Below the pieces are notes generated by a model. It was not told the DNA's origin, searched no databases, and worked only from the letters and a program-made list of their open reading frames with translations. Shown here one piece after another: positions 1 through 8,326 of a DNA stretch of 63,291 nt. Where the stretch lies: assembly GCA_028698995.1 (NCBI GenBank), contig JAQVVM010000026.1, positions 1 through 63,291 of the forward strand, in the 5' to 3' direction. A program made the position numbers and the translations under genes. Numbering within the stretch: position 1 is the stretch's first letter; each line of letters begins with the position of its first letter. This DNA is from Bacteroidales bacterium (GTDB lineage Bacteria; Bacteroidota; Bacteroidia; Bacteroidales; PXBB01).

Positions 1-840
1 CCTACTCAAGGTGGCAGTGTTGGTTATTTTCCAACAAAAAAATTCAAATTATCTGTTGATTCTGCTACAGTTGTGAATAATGGCACTGTCCCAATAGAAC
101 TGGCAAATCAGATATTACCTGCTATTGAATGGACTATTGATGCCAACCTAATCACAAAGAACAATTATATCCTTTTGGACATGTTAGCTACCAATAACTG
201 GGAAAGACCTGTCTATTTTGCCATCACTACAGGAAAAGACAGCTATATCGGATTAGAGGAATATTTCCAACTTGAAGGTCTGGCTTACAGATTGATACCC
301 ATCCGAAGTCAGAATTCAGACGGTCAAATTGGAAGGGTTGATACAGATATTATGTACGACAATATGATGAACAAATTCAGATGGGGCAATATGAATAACC
401 CAGAGGTTTATCTCAGTGAAGACAATATAAGACTGGCAATGAATTTCAGAAACAACTTCTCCCGCCTTGCCAATGCTCTCTTAGATGAAAACAAAACAGA
501 TTCAGCCATTACTGTCCTTGATAAATGTTTTGAGGTGATGCCTGAGAATACTGTTCCTTTTAATTTCTATGTTTTCCCTATTGCTGAACATTATTACAGA
601 GCAGGTGCCACAGAAAAAGCCAATGAACTTGCCCTCAGATTGATAGAATTGAGCGAACAGGAATTGCAGTACTATTTTAAATTTAAAAAGTATGGTAATC
701 TGATTGACCGCGAAAAACAATTTGCACTGGGTATTCTTCAACGAATCAATCAGGTAGCTGCCAGATACAACCAGGAAGATATTTCCAAAAAAGCTGAAGA
801 AGTTTTCAACAATTATTATCAACTATATCTTACAAAATAG
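1..840 (+). CDS. DUF2723 family membrane protein, C-terminal part (5' end outside window)
   Basis: The reading frame is open from base 1, so the gene begins upstream of the window. What remains, about 279 residues, is the soluble C-terminal region and carries no membrane segment. It matches the C-terminal third of the complete DUF2723 protein at 33057-36125 almost position by position; shared blocks include VVNNGTV, ASNNWERPVYFA (here ATNNWERPVYFA), YDNMMNKFRWGN and AYYRAGATEKAN. DUF2723 (PF11028) is related to eukaryotic TMEM260, a protein O-mannosyltransferase, so a membrane glycosyltransferase role is plausible but inferred. The stop lies 5 bp before the polysaccharide deacetylase start, which suggests co-transcription. 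An internal GTG at 73 is not the start because homology continues upstream of it. Confidence 0.85.
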   Translation, partial: PTQGGSVGYFPTKKFKLSVDSATVVNNGTVPIELANQILPAIEWTIDANLITKNNYILLDMLATNNWERPVYFAITTGKDSYIGLEEYFQLEGLAYRLIPIRSQNSDGQIGRVDTDIMYDNMMNKFRWGNMNNPEVYLSEDNIRLAMNFRNNFSRLANALLDENKTDSAITVLDKCFEVMPENTVPFNFYVFPIAEHYYRAGATEKANELALRLIELSEQELQYYFKFKKYGNLIDREKQFALGILQRINQVAARYNQEDISKKAEEVFNNYYQLYLTK

Positions 841-845
841 TTCAT

Positions 846-1448
846 TTGTTAAACTTTATTGCAAAATCTTTCTATCCTTCTTATTTTGTTTGGGATTTTA
901 AAACAAACAATAAAGATATTTATTTGACTTTTGATGATGGCCCCATACCTGAATTTACACCATTCATACTGGATTGTCTGGCCTCTTTCAATGTAAAAGC
1001 AACATTTTTTTGCACAGGAGTGAATATTGAGAAACACCCCTCTTTTTTTAAAAATATCCTAAATCAGGGACATAGTGTCGGAAATCATACTTTCAGTCAT
1101 TTGAACGGATGGAAAACGCCATTAGACAATTACATCGAAGATGTAGAAAAATGCTATAATGCCTATCATTCCAAAATATTCCGTCCTCCCTACGGGCGTA
1201 TAACACGAGCTCAGGCCAATATTCTTAAACAGAAGTATAAAATTATCATGTGGTCGGTTTTAACATACGATTTTTCAGCGAAAACATCTCCTGAAATGTG
1301 CTTAAAAAATGCTGTGAATAATTCAAAGAATGGGTCTGTGGTTGTCTTTCACGATAATCTAAAATCTATGGAAAAAGTCAAATATGCCTTACCCCTTTTC
1401 ATTAAAGGCTATTTAAATAAAGGGTTTTGTTTTAAAGTCATTGAATAA
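846..1448 (+). CDS. Polysaccharide deacetylase (NodB homology) family protein
   Basis: This 200-residue protein is essentially one NodB domain. It shows the metal and catalytic motifs in order: TFDDGP near residue 30 (catalytic base and metal Asp), HSVGNHTFSH near 77 (two metal histidines), RPPYGR near 117, MWSV..YDF near 135, and VVFHD near 158. The family removes N- or O-acetyl groups from glycans such as peptidoglycan or chitin-like polymers in a metal-dependent manner. There is no clear signal peptide, so location is uncertain; the start MLNFIAKSFYPSYFVWDF is hydrophobic. The start codon is TTG at 846, the only good candidate before the TFDDGP motif. It follows the DUF2723 gene by 5 bp and is probably translated from the same message. 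Confidence 0.85.
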   Translation: MLNFIAKSFYPSYFVWDFKTNNKDIYLTFDDGPIPEFTPFILDCLASFNVKATFFCTGVNIEKHPSFFKNILNQGHSVGNHTFSHLNGWKTPLDNYIEDVEKCYNAYHSKIFRPPYGRITRAQANILKQKYKIIMWSVLTYDFSAKTSPEMCLKNAVNNSKNGSVVVFHDNLKSMEKVKYALPLFIKGYLNKGFCFKVIE

Positions 1449-1514
1449 ATTATTATTGATTATTCATAACTGCTGATTATTTTTATAATTTAGTATTTTA
1501 ATAAGCCTGAAAAT

Positions 1515-2285
1515 ATGCGCATAGCTTTTATCAGTGATATTCATGATGATTATGAAAGCCTTCTTCTTGCTGAACGCCGTATAGAACAGAATAAATGTGA
1601 TACAATTGTATGTTTGGGTGATATAGTGGGATATAGTGTTCCCTACTACGACTATTTTGACACCCGAAATGCTTCAGCCTGTGTGAAATGGGTGAAAAAG
1701 AACTGTGCTTATGTTGTGGCAGGAAACCACGATTTATATGCCATCCGAAAACTACCTCAATCAAATGTACGGGGTTTTGTTTTTCCTGAGAATTGGTACA
1801 GACTAAGTTTTCCTATACGAAAAAAAATGGCACATAGAAAAATATGGCTCTATGAAGATAATGAACTTTCTGCTCTGTTGGACGAAGAAGACATGGCCTA
1901 TCTGGATTCGCTTAATGAACATCTCGAAGTGAAATTTAGCAATTATCCCTGCCTTTTGTCCCATTTTATTCTCCCTGATTTAACCGGCTCCTCTACCACT
2001 TTTATTAATAACAACAGTTGCCTCAAACAGCACTTTGAATTTCTAAAAAGCTCAGGAGCTTCTTTAAGTTTTAGCGGTCATATGCATGCAGAGGCTTCCT
2101 TTTGTGCTAATAGACATGATTTCGACCTTATTGGCTATGGTAAAAAAATATCTATGGAAAATTACAAATGGGTTAGTGTTCCTTGTATTGCTAATTCCTT
2201 TAATAGAAATGGATTTCTGATATGGGATACAAACACCTTAACCATTGAAACAATCCCCCTTAAAAAAAAGTTTAACTTTTTATAA
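1515..2285 (+). CDS. Calcineurin-like metallophosphoesterase family protein
   Basis: The 256-residue product has the full metallophosphoesterase signature: SDIHDD at residues 7-12 (D-x-H), GDIVG near 35, GNHD near 70, a lone His in LLSHF near 149, and GHMHAEA near 186. These residues bind a di-metal centre that hydrolyses phosphomonoesters or diesters. The layout resembles YfcE/MJ0936-type predicted phosphodiesterases. The protein has no signal peptide and should be cytoplasmic. Its substrate cannot be read from sequence. The gene ends 10 bp before the Cache/DUF294 gene, which may place it in the same transcript. Confidence 0.8.
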   Translation: MRIAFISDIHDDYESLLLAERRIEQNKCDTIVCLGDIVGYSVPYYDYFDTRNASACVKWVKKNCAYVVAGNHDLYAIRKLPQSNVRGFVFPENWYRLSFPIRKKMAHRKIWLYEDNELSALLDEEDMAYLDSLNEHLEVKFSNYPCLLSHFILPDLTGSSTTFINNNSCLKQHFEFLKSSGASLSFSGHMHAEASFCANRHDFDLIGYGKKISMENYKWVSVPCIANSFNRNGFLIWDTNTLTIETIPLKKKFNFL

Positions 2286-2295
2286 TACAATTTAT

Positions 2296-5202
2296 ATGAT
2301 TTCAAAAAACTCAAAGAATAAAAGCAGTTTTTTTGTCAATATTGTTTTGCCATCTGCGTTTGCAGTAGTTTTGTTTACTGTAACCCTTTTTAATATTGTT
2401 ATTCCTGCTTTCGAAAACGCGATGATGGATCGTAAACGGGAAATGATTTTAGAGCTCACAAGTGCTGCTACGAGCATTCTTGAAAAATACCACAAAGACG
2501 AAATAGACAGCCTCATAAGCAGAGATGAAGCCCAGTCCACTGCCATTTCCCGAATTCAATACCTGCGGTACGGAGATGAAAACAAAGACTATTTCTGGAT
2601 TACAGACTCCCATCCCAATATGATCATGCATCCCTACAGACCGGACCTGAACGGACAAGATTTAACGGATTTTGAAGATTCGCATGGAAAAAAAATGTTT
2701 GTAGAATTTGTGAAAATTGCTAAAGAAAACGGTCAAGGTTATGTTGATTACATGTGGCAGTGGAAAGACGATTCAACGCATATTGTTCCCAAGCTTTCAT
2801 TTGTAAAAACTTTTGAACCTTGGGGTTGGATTATTGGAACCGGTATTTACATCGAAGATGTGAAGAAAGAAATTGCTGTACTTACCAACAAATTTGTCAG
2901 AATCAGCATACTCATTTCATTGATTACAGCTCTTATTCTTCTGTATATCGGAAGGCAATCCCTGCGCATTGAACGCAGCAGAAGAAAAGCAGATGCAGCG
3001 CTAAAAGAATCACGTGAAAAGTACAAGTCATTGGTTGAGGCTTCAACAGAGGGCCTCATTATGATCATGGACAATAAAATTACTTTTTCCAATGGCATTT
3101 TCCAGCAAATGTCCAACTATTCTTCCGATGAAATTGCTTCTAAAAATTTATCTGAGTTGATAAGCCTTCCGGAAGCCACACTGAAAAAAATTTCTGAAAA
3201 ACCTTCTGAAATTAATGAAAAAGCACTTGAAACAGTACTTATAAAAAATCATAATAACACAATGGATGTCCTTGTGAATGTTTCTCCAATTCTTTTCAAC
3301 GATAAACCTGCTGTTATTATATCAGTCAAAGATGTCAGTTCCGACAAACAGATGAGAGAAGAACTCTTTCAAAGCAAAGAAAAATTTAAAACTTTAATGG
3401 ACCGACTCAATCTTGGTATCTTCCGTACTACTCTTGATTTAAAAGGTCGTTTTTTAGAAGCCAATGAAACAACTCTTCGTATTCTGGGTTATAAAAACAT
3501 AAACGAGTTGTCAAAAAACTATATTCTGGATATGTTTATTGATATTGAAGACAAACGCACATTCAGAAATAATCTTATAGAAAACGGTTTTGTTAAAAAT
3601 CAGACACTCAAACTCCGTTCAAAAAATGGGCAAAACATCATAGTTACTGTTTCATTGGTAATTGTTCAAGGAGATACTGACATTCCGAAATTTTGTGATG
3701 GTATTATAGAGGATGTCTCTTCTAGTAATGTTAAAAGGGAATTTGCTGATGATATTATCAATAATTATGTGATTTTTTCACAACTGTATTTTCAACCTCT
3801 TAAAAATTTCTCCCAAGCTTTGCTTTTTTGCTCCTATGATGAAAAATTATCAAAACTGACTCAAAAAATGACCCAAGCACATACCGACATGGCATTGGTT
3901 ATGTCAGCAAACAAAGATGTTTTGGGAATTATTACTGATAACGATATACGAAAAAGAGCTTTTGATGAGGCTTTAGAAAATGATGTTAAAGCACACAACA
4001 TCATGACTGCACCCGTGATTAGTGTCAACGAGAATCACTTGCTGGTTGAGGCACTTTTTCTCTTTAAAAAACATAACATAAGCCACCTGGTTCTAAAAAA
4101 TGATAAGGGTGATTCCATTGGGCAGGTAAACCATAGCAAACTGCTTTTGTTACATAACTTTCAAGCCGGAAGTTTTGCTCATTTTGTTGAAAAAGCAAAA
4201 AGCATTGAAGAACTTAAAGAATTACGTCTCTCCTTTATTGATTCAATAATTCCCCTCATTGAAAACAACCTCCATCCCAACATTGTATTCCATGCTCTTT
4301 CAATGCTTTCTGATGCTCTTACAAAGAAAATTATTGAACAGGTAATTGATGAAATTGGTCAACCCCCTGTCGATTTTTGTTTTTTCTCATTGGGCAGTGA
4401 TGCACGTAATGAACAAACCTTAAGCACAGACCAGGACAATGCTCTCATACTTGAGGATGTTGATAAATCAAGAGAAACTGAAGTTTTTGCTTATTTTAAT
4501 CTGTTTAGTGAAAGAGTCTGTACAGAACTTGATAAAGTGGGTTATAATTTTTGCAAAGGAAATGTGATGGCCATGAATAAAGCATGGTGTCAACCACTTA
4601 CAATATGGAAACAGTATTTCAGCAAATGGATTAATAAAGGCAATGCTAAGGACTTACTTGACATCAACATATTTTTTGACATCAGACCCGTTTACGGCAA
4701 CAGTTTATTTACAGATCAGTTGCTGTCGCATGTATTTGAAGTAAGTGCTAAAAACCCGGCTTACTTGTTTCACCTTACTCAGAACACACAGTTACTAAAA
4801 CCACAACTGGGCTTCTGGGGTAATATTCTCCTCGAAACTGCCGGTGCTCCTCCCGAAACCGTGAATATTAAGGAAGCCATTATGCCTATAGTTAATTTTG
4901 CACGCATTTATGCTCTGAAAAACCAATTCAAAGGCGCAGGAACATGGCAAAGATTAAAGTTCTTGAACAACAGCTCTGTCCTCAACGACACCTCTTTTGT
5001 TAACACCTTACAGGCTTTCGACTATCTTAACCAGATGAGGCTTAAACATCAGGCAAGACTGTTCCGAAATAAACTTAAAACCGATAATCTTATCAACACC
5101 CGAAACTTAAGTGAACTCGATAGAACAATTATTAAAAAAGTACTTTCCAATATTAGCAATATGCTCTCTAAGCTTGGATTTGATTTCAAAGGCACTATGT
5201 AG
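2296..5202 (+). CDS. Membrane Cache-PAS-PAS-CBS-DUF294 nucleotidyltransferase-like signalling protein
   Basis: The 968-residue product has an N-terminal membrane helix (about residues 12-32) and a periplasmic Cache-type sensor ending in FEPWGWIIGTGIYI. A second helix follows at about 201-219. Next come two PAS domains (about 245-350 and 362-480), a CBS pair (about 520-625; ITDNDIRKR, IMTAPVISV), and a DUF294 nucleotidyltransferase domain with GSDARNEQTLSTDQDNA from residue 700. The C-terminal DUF294_C region contains FFDIRPVYG. CBS-DUF294 proteins are usually soluble or carry cyclic-nucleotide domains and are common next to VC_2705-type sodium:solute symporters. Here the symporter lies about 1 kb away. 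I infer an extracellular-ligand-sensing regulator of uptake. ATG 2296 was chosen over a TTG at 2245 that overlaps the previous gene. The 3' end meets the FNR-like gene tail to tail. Confidence 0.85.
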   Translation: MISKNSKNKSSFFVNIVLPSAFAVVLFTVTLFNIVIPAFENAMMDRKREMILELTSAATSILEKYHKDEIDSLISRDEAQSTAISRIQYLRYGDENKDYFWITDSHPNMIMHPYRPDLNGQDLTDFEDSHGKKMFVEFVKIAKENGQGYVDYMWQWKDDSTHIVPKLSFVKTFEPWGWIIGTGIYIEDVKKEIAVLTNKFVRISILISLITALILLYIGRQSLRIERSRRKADAALKESREKYKSLVEASTEGLIMIMDNKITFSNGIFQQMSNYSSDEIASKNLSELISLPEATLKKISEKPSEINEKALETVLIKNHNNTMDVLVNVSPILFNDKPAVIISVKDVSSDKQMREELFQSKEKFKTLMDRLNLGIFRTTLDLKGRFLEANETTLRILGYKNINELSKNYILDMFIDIEDKRTFRNNLIENGFVKNQTLKLRSKNGQNIIVTVSLVIVQGDTDIPKFCDGIIEDVSSSNVKREFADDIINNYVIFSQLYFQPLKNFSQALLFCSYDEKLSKLTQKMTQAHTDMALVMSANKDVLGIITDNDIRKRAFDEALENDVKAHNIMTAPVISVNENHLLVEALFLFKKHNISHLVLKNDKGDSIGQVNHSKLLLLHNFQAGSFAHFVEKAKSIEELKELRLSFIDSIIPLIENNLHPNIVFHALSMLSDALTKKIIEQVIDEIGQPPVDFCFFSLGSDARNEQTLSTDQDNALILEDVDKSRETEVFAYFNLFSERVCTELDKVGYNFCKGNVMAMNKAWCQPLTIWKQYFSKWINKGNAKDLLDINIFFDIRPVYGNSLFTDQLLSHVFEVSAKNPAYLFHLTQNTQLLKPQLGFWGNILLETAGAPPETVNIKEAIMPIVNFARIYALKNQFKGAGTWQRLKFLNNSSVLNDTSFVNTLQAFDYLNQMRLKHQARLFRNKLKTDNLINTRNLSELDRTIIKKVLSNISNMLSKLGFDFKGTM

Positions 5203-5204
5203 TT

Positions 5205-5894
5205 CTACCCCACTTCACTTATTTTTTGTAAAAGCTTCTTATCTAAAATATGCAATTCTTTCCCATTTAAATCAATTATACCCTCTCTTCTGAATTCAGT
5301 TAGAAGCCTCACTGTATTTTCTTCCGAAATGGCAGATAACTCTCCTAACTCCTTGCGTGTAAGAAAGATACTAAATTTTTCAGAGTTATTTAATGACGAC
5401 AGATAAAGTAAGCTCTCAGCCACCCTGCCCCTGATATTTTTCTGATTCAAAGTAATTATTTTATTCATGATTGAAGAAACAGATTTCCCGAATGCCTTGT
5501 TGAGCCTGATTAAAAAATCATGATTTTGAAGATATAGTTTTTTTATAAAATCAAGATCAATCATACATATTTGTGTTTCTTCAAGTGCAGACACAGAATA
5601 ACTGTAAAACGGGCTTTCAAAAAAGGAAAGTAAACCAATATAACTCTGTGGTTTCAAAATGTACAATATAATATTGCGGTTATTAAGGCCTTCAATATAT
5701 AATTTAGCTGAACCATCCACCACATAAATGGCATGCGAAACAGGCCGACCTTGCTTACTGATGTTTTCATGTTTTTTGTAAATAACATGCAAGGGTTTAA
5801 CTTCGTCCAGATCAGCACCACACTCGATGACTGCCTTATAAATGTCGCATTTGAGATTACAATCTAGACATTTGACACCTTTTGAAAATTTCAT
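5205..5894 (-). CDS. Crp/Fnr family transcriptional regulator, FNR-like with cysteine cluster
   Basis: This 229-residue protein has a cyclic-nucleotide-type beta-roll (about 30-130), a long dimer helix, and a C-terminal winged helix-turn-helix (LTRKELGELSAISEENTVRL). The N-terminus carries C9, C12 and C16 (CLDCNLKC) plus C25. C110 lies in ALEETQICMID, at the place equivalent to Cys122 of E. coli FNR (ALETSMVCEI). Four such cysteines hold an oxygen-labile [4Fe-4S] cluster in FNR, so redox or oxygen sensing is likely but inferred. The recognition helix reads E-N-T-V-R, close to the ExxSR of FNR that reads TTGAT. A perfect TTGAT-N4-ATCAA site lies just upstream at 5926-5939. The gene is divergent from the DUF4212/symporter operon. 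Confidence 0.9.
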   Translation of the reverse strand: MKFSKGVKCLDCNLKCDIYKAVIECGADLDEVKPLHVIYKKHENISKQGRPVSHAIYVVDGSAKLYIEGLNNRNIILYILKPQSYIGLLSFFESPFYSYSVSALEETQICMIDLDFIKKLYLQNHDFLIRLNKAFGKSVSSIMNKIITLNQKNIRGRVAESLLYLSSLNNSEKFSIFLTRKELGELSAISEENTVRLLTEFRREGIIDLNGKELHILDKKLLQKISEVG

Positions 5895-5908
5895 CTTTTA
5901 ATTTTTGA

Positions 5909-5940
5909 CAAAAGTAAAAAATTAGTTGATTTATATCAAT
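5909..5940 (-). promoter_or_regulatory. Putative Bacteroidota promoter of the FNR-like gene
   Basis: On the minus strand TACTTTTG (5916-5909) fits the TAnnTTTG -7 element. The upstream TTTG position is ATTG (5940-5937) after a 20-nt spacer. The FNR-type palindrome covers the -33 element, a position that would suit autorepression. Assigned by consensus match only. Confidence 0.45.
5926..5939. promoter_or_regulatory. FNR-type operator TTGAT-TTAT-ATCAA
   Basis: A perfect two-fold symmetric match to the FNR consensus TTGAT-N4-ATCAA sits in the 142-bp region between the divergent FNR-like gene and the DUF4212/symporter operon. No other perfect copy was noticed in the window. It lies about 100 bp upstream of the DUF4212 start and overlaps the predicted -33 element of the regulator gene, so it could serve both genes. 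Confidence 0.75.
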
Positions 5941-6025
5941 GTTACATTGCAACTTTTTACAATAATAAAAATTTAAAGAATTATAATACTTTTGAAAGTT
6001 ACTAATGTTTTTAACTAATTTTAAA

Positions 6026-6032
6026 AAGGAGG
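6026..6032 (+). promoter_or_regulatory. Strong Shine-Dalgarno AAGGAGG before the DUF4212 gene
   Basis: AAGGAGG lies 4 bp before ATG 6037. A similar GAGGAGG (6304-6310) precedes the symporter ATG. Most genes in this window lack such sites, as is usual for Bacteroidota, so both subunits may be translated strongly. Confidence 0.6.
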
Positions 6033-6036
6033 TAAA

Positions 6037-6321
6037 ATGTTACATGGTCCTGCAGCTAATTTAGGTGATGACAATGCCGCAGAACGTAAATCAAAACTGG
6101 GAATTAAATTATTTCTAATTTATGCTTTGATTTATGCAGGTTTTGTCTATATTGGAGTGAGTTATCCTGATTTGATGGGGATACGACTGTTTTTTGGTCT
6201 TAATCTGGCCATTGTCTATGGATTTGGACTTATAGTACTGGCAATTATAATGGGATTTTTATACCATCTAGCCTGTACACGTTTAGAAAATAAATTAAAT
6301 AAAGAGGAGGATAGCAAATGA
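6037..6321 (+). CDS. DUF4212 family small subunit of a sodium:solute symporter
   Basis: The 94-residue protein has two membrane helices (about 27-45 and 55-78) and a short charged tail. Its size, topology and position directly before a large SSS-family symporter match the small-subunit family (DUF4212). It overlaps the symporter start by 4 bp, so translation is coupled. In the family it is thought to be an accessory subunit of the transporter; its exact role is not known. A strong Shine-Dalgarno precedes it, and the FNR-type operator lies upstream. Confidence 0.85.
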   Translation: MLHGPAANLGDDNAAERKSKLGIKLFLIYALIYAGFVYIGVSYPDLMGIRLFFGLNLAIVYGFGLIVLAIIMGFLYHLACTRLENKLNKEEDSK

Positions 6322-8225
6322 TATACGATGTATCCATTTTTGCAATAATTATTTTTATAATTTTTGTAGCAGTTGTTTTAGCATTATCTTTTTATTTTGC
6401 AGGTAAAACAAAATCAGCAGCCAGTTATTATGCAGCCGGTGGAAACATTCACTGGGGCGTAAACGGAATTGCTTTTGCAGGAGATTATCTTTCTGCAGCT
6501 TCTTTTCTGGGTATATGTGGTATGATTGCCTATTCAGGATATGATGGATTCCTTTATTCCATAGGCTATCTGGCAGGATGGATTGTGGCATTGTTTGTTG
6601 TGGCCGAACCTATGAAACGCATGGGTAAATTCACGTTCACTGATGCCCTTGACTTCAAATTCAACTCCCGCTCTATAAAGCTTACGGCTGCCATTAGCAC
6701 ACTTATCGTCTCCATTTTCTACCTCATTCCACAGATGGTTGGTGCCGGTGACCTCGTTGTGCCACTTCTTGGGTTACCACATTGGGTAGGAGTCGTAATT
6801 GTTGGTTCAATTGTTATTTTTATTGTAGCAACTGCCGGTATGACATCCACAACTTATGTTCAGTTCATTAAAGGTGCCCTTTTAATCATCTTTTCAATAG
6901 CACTTACAGTCTATATTCTAAATAAAGGCCTTAACAAAGAACCTTATGACAATTACCACAAATATGTAACTTTAACTCCTGTCATCGATAGCACCAATCA
7001 GGTGCAGGCCATTGAAGGAGATGAATCCATAGAAGTTCTTAAGCAAATTGAAGTCGGAGAAAAGAAATTCGTTAAAGTAAAAAAAGACGGATTTGAGAAC
7101 TGGTACAATTTGGTTCAAAAAGCAGACAAAATGGTTCTTGAGGAAATGCTTTCAGTAACTGTTACAGCAAGTGGTGAAAAACTGTATAACGGTGCTCCGA
7201 AAACAGAACGTAAGTTTTATCAGGTTGGACATCTTACTAAAATTATTTCAAATGGCGAGGAAGTTGAAAGTACAGGCAGAACAAATCCATTCAACTACCT
7301 GACAAAAATTGAAGACAGTGAAATTGTACGCTACTCCAAAGTAACTTTTTCCGACGAAGGCAATAACATCACAGCATGGCATCCTAACATTACTTCCGGA
7401 AAAAATATTATGAAGCCCGGTTTATTATATAAATTATCCGGTGCAAACATCTGGGAAAAATTAAATTTTATTTCCCTCATGCTTGCTTTGTTTTTAGGTA
7501 CTTCTGCCCTTCCTCATATTCTTATTAGGTATTACACAGTGCCAAGTCAAAAAGATGCCCGAAAATCAACAATTGTAGCTATTGCCGCTATTGGATTTTT
7601 CTACATCCTGACTTTATACATGGGATTAGGTGCTATGATTAACGGTGTTCTCGACATGGAAAGCAGTAATATGTCAGGCCCTCTTTTAGCTAAATCATTT
7701 GGAGTTGGCTTATTCTCAATCATTTCTGCAATAGCTTTTGCAACTATTTTAGGAACTGTTTCCGGTCTTATAGTAGCTTCTTCAGGAGCCATTGCACACG
7801 ACCTTATGGATAATTATTTTAAAATGAAAATGCCCGATAAGCAGAAAGTAATGGCCGGAAAAATCTCAGCTTTCGGTGTTGGCATTTTAGCCATCGTCCT
7901 TGGTATTGCTTTCAAAGGCATGAATGTTTCATTTCTTGTCGGTTTGGCTTTTGCAGTAGCTGCTTCGGCCAATTTACCCGCCATTATGATGATACTTTTC
8001 TGGAAAAAAACAACCGGCAGAGGTGTCTCTGCTTCAATTGTTATTGGGATTATTTCCTCAATTTTAATTATTGTCTTTTCTCCTACCATGTTCGAAAGAT
8101 ATGGTCTTTTGAAAACTGATGCACCCATACCTTTAGATAACCCCGGTATTATTTCAATACCGCTTTCTTTCTTAACATTGGTAGTTGTGTCTCTTTTAAC
8201 TCAGAAAAAGAAAGAAGCAGTTTAA
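6318..8225 (+). CDS. Sodium:solute symporter, VC_2705-like large subunit
   Basis: The 635-residue protein is a multi-helix transporter of the SSS family, relative of acetate/proline permeases. Early helices contain AGDYLSAASFLGICGMIAYS, a conserved substrate/sodium-site segment. A hydrophilic insertion of about 170 residues (about 203-375) separates two helices; the paired DUF4212-type symporters are known for such a large loop. The substrate is unknown, with monocarboxylates such as acetate the usual guess. The ATG overlaps the small-subunit stop. A strong terminator follows at 8259. Nearby FNR-like and Cache/DUF294 genes suggest sensory control of uptake. Confidence 0.9.
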   Translation: MIYDVSIFAIIIFIIFVAVVLALSFYFAGKTKSAASYYAAGGNIHWGVNGIAFAGDYLSAASFLGICGMIAYSGYDGFLYSIGYLAGWIVALFVVAEPMKRMGKFTFTDALDFKFNSRSIKLTAAISTLIVSIFYLIPQMVGAGDLVVPLLGLPHWVGVVIVGSIVIFIVATAGMTSTTYVQFIKGALLIIFSIALTVYILNKGLNKEPYDNYHKYVTLTPVIDSTNQVQAIEGDESIEVLKQIEVGEKKFVKVKKDGFENWYNLVQKADKMVLEEMLSVTVTASGEKLYNGAPKTERKFYQVGHLTKIISNGEEVESTGRTNPFNYLTKIEDSEIVRYSKVTFSDEGNNITAWHPNITSGKNIMKPGLLYKLSGANIWEKLNFISLMLALFLGTSALPHILIRYYTVPSQKDARKSTIVAIAAIGFFYILTLYMGLGAMINGVLDMESSNMSGPLLAKSFGVGLFSIISAIAFATILGTVSGLIVASSGAIAHDLMDNYFKMKMPDKQKVMAGKISAFGVGILAIVLGIAFKGMNVSFLVGLAFAVAASANLPAIMMILFWKKTTGRGVSASIVIGIISSILIIVFSPTMFERYGLLKTDAPIPLDNPGIISIPLSFLTLVVVSLLTQKKKEAV

Positions 8226-8258
8226 AAAGTAGTTGTTTAGAATTAGTTGATTTTTGGG

Positions 8259-8294
8259 AATGCCCTGATTTTTTTAATTCAGGGCATTTTTTTT
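8259..8294 (+). terminator. Rho-independent terminator after the symporter
   Basis: A perfect 10-bp stem (AATGCCCTGA with TCAGGGCATT) and a 10-nt loop are followed by a T-run. It lies 34 bp after the symporter stop and 33 bp before rarA, so it isolates the two. Confidence 0.9.
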
Positions 8295-8326
8295 ATTAAT
8301 TTTACCTTCCCTAAAAATTATTTGAT

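Noticed and set aside
846-1448. Polysaccharide deacetylase as a truncated pseudogene because it lacks an ATG
   Set aside because: All catalytic blocks are intact, the frame is unbroken and a TTG start is well placed 5 bp after the preceding stop.
2245-2298. TTG start at 2245 for the Cache/DUF294 gene
   Set aside because: It would overlap the metallophosphoesterase gene by 41 bp and add residues without family-like features; ATG 2296 gives a normal N-terminal membrane helix.
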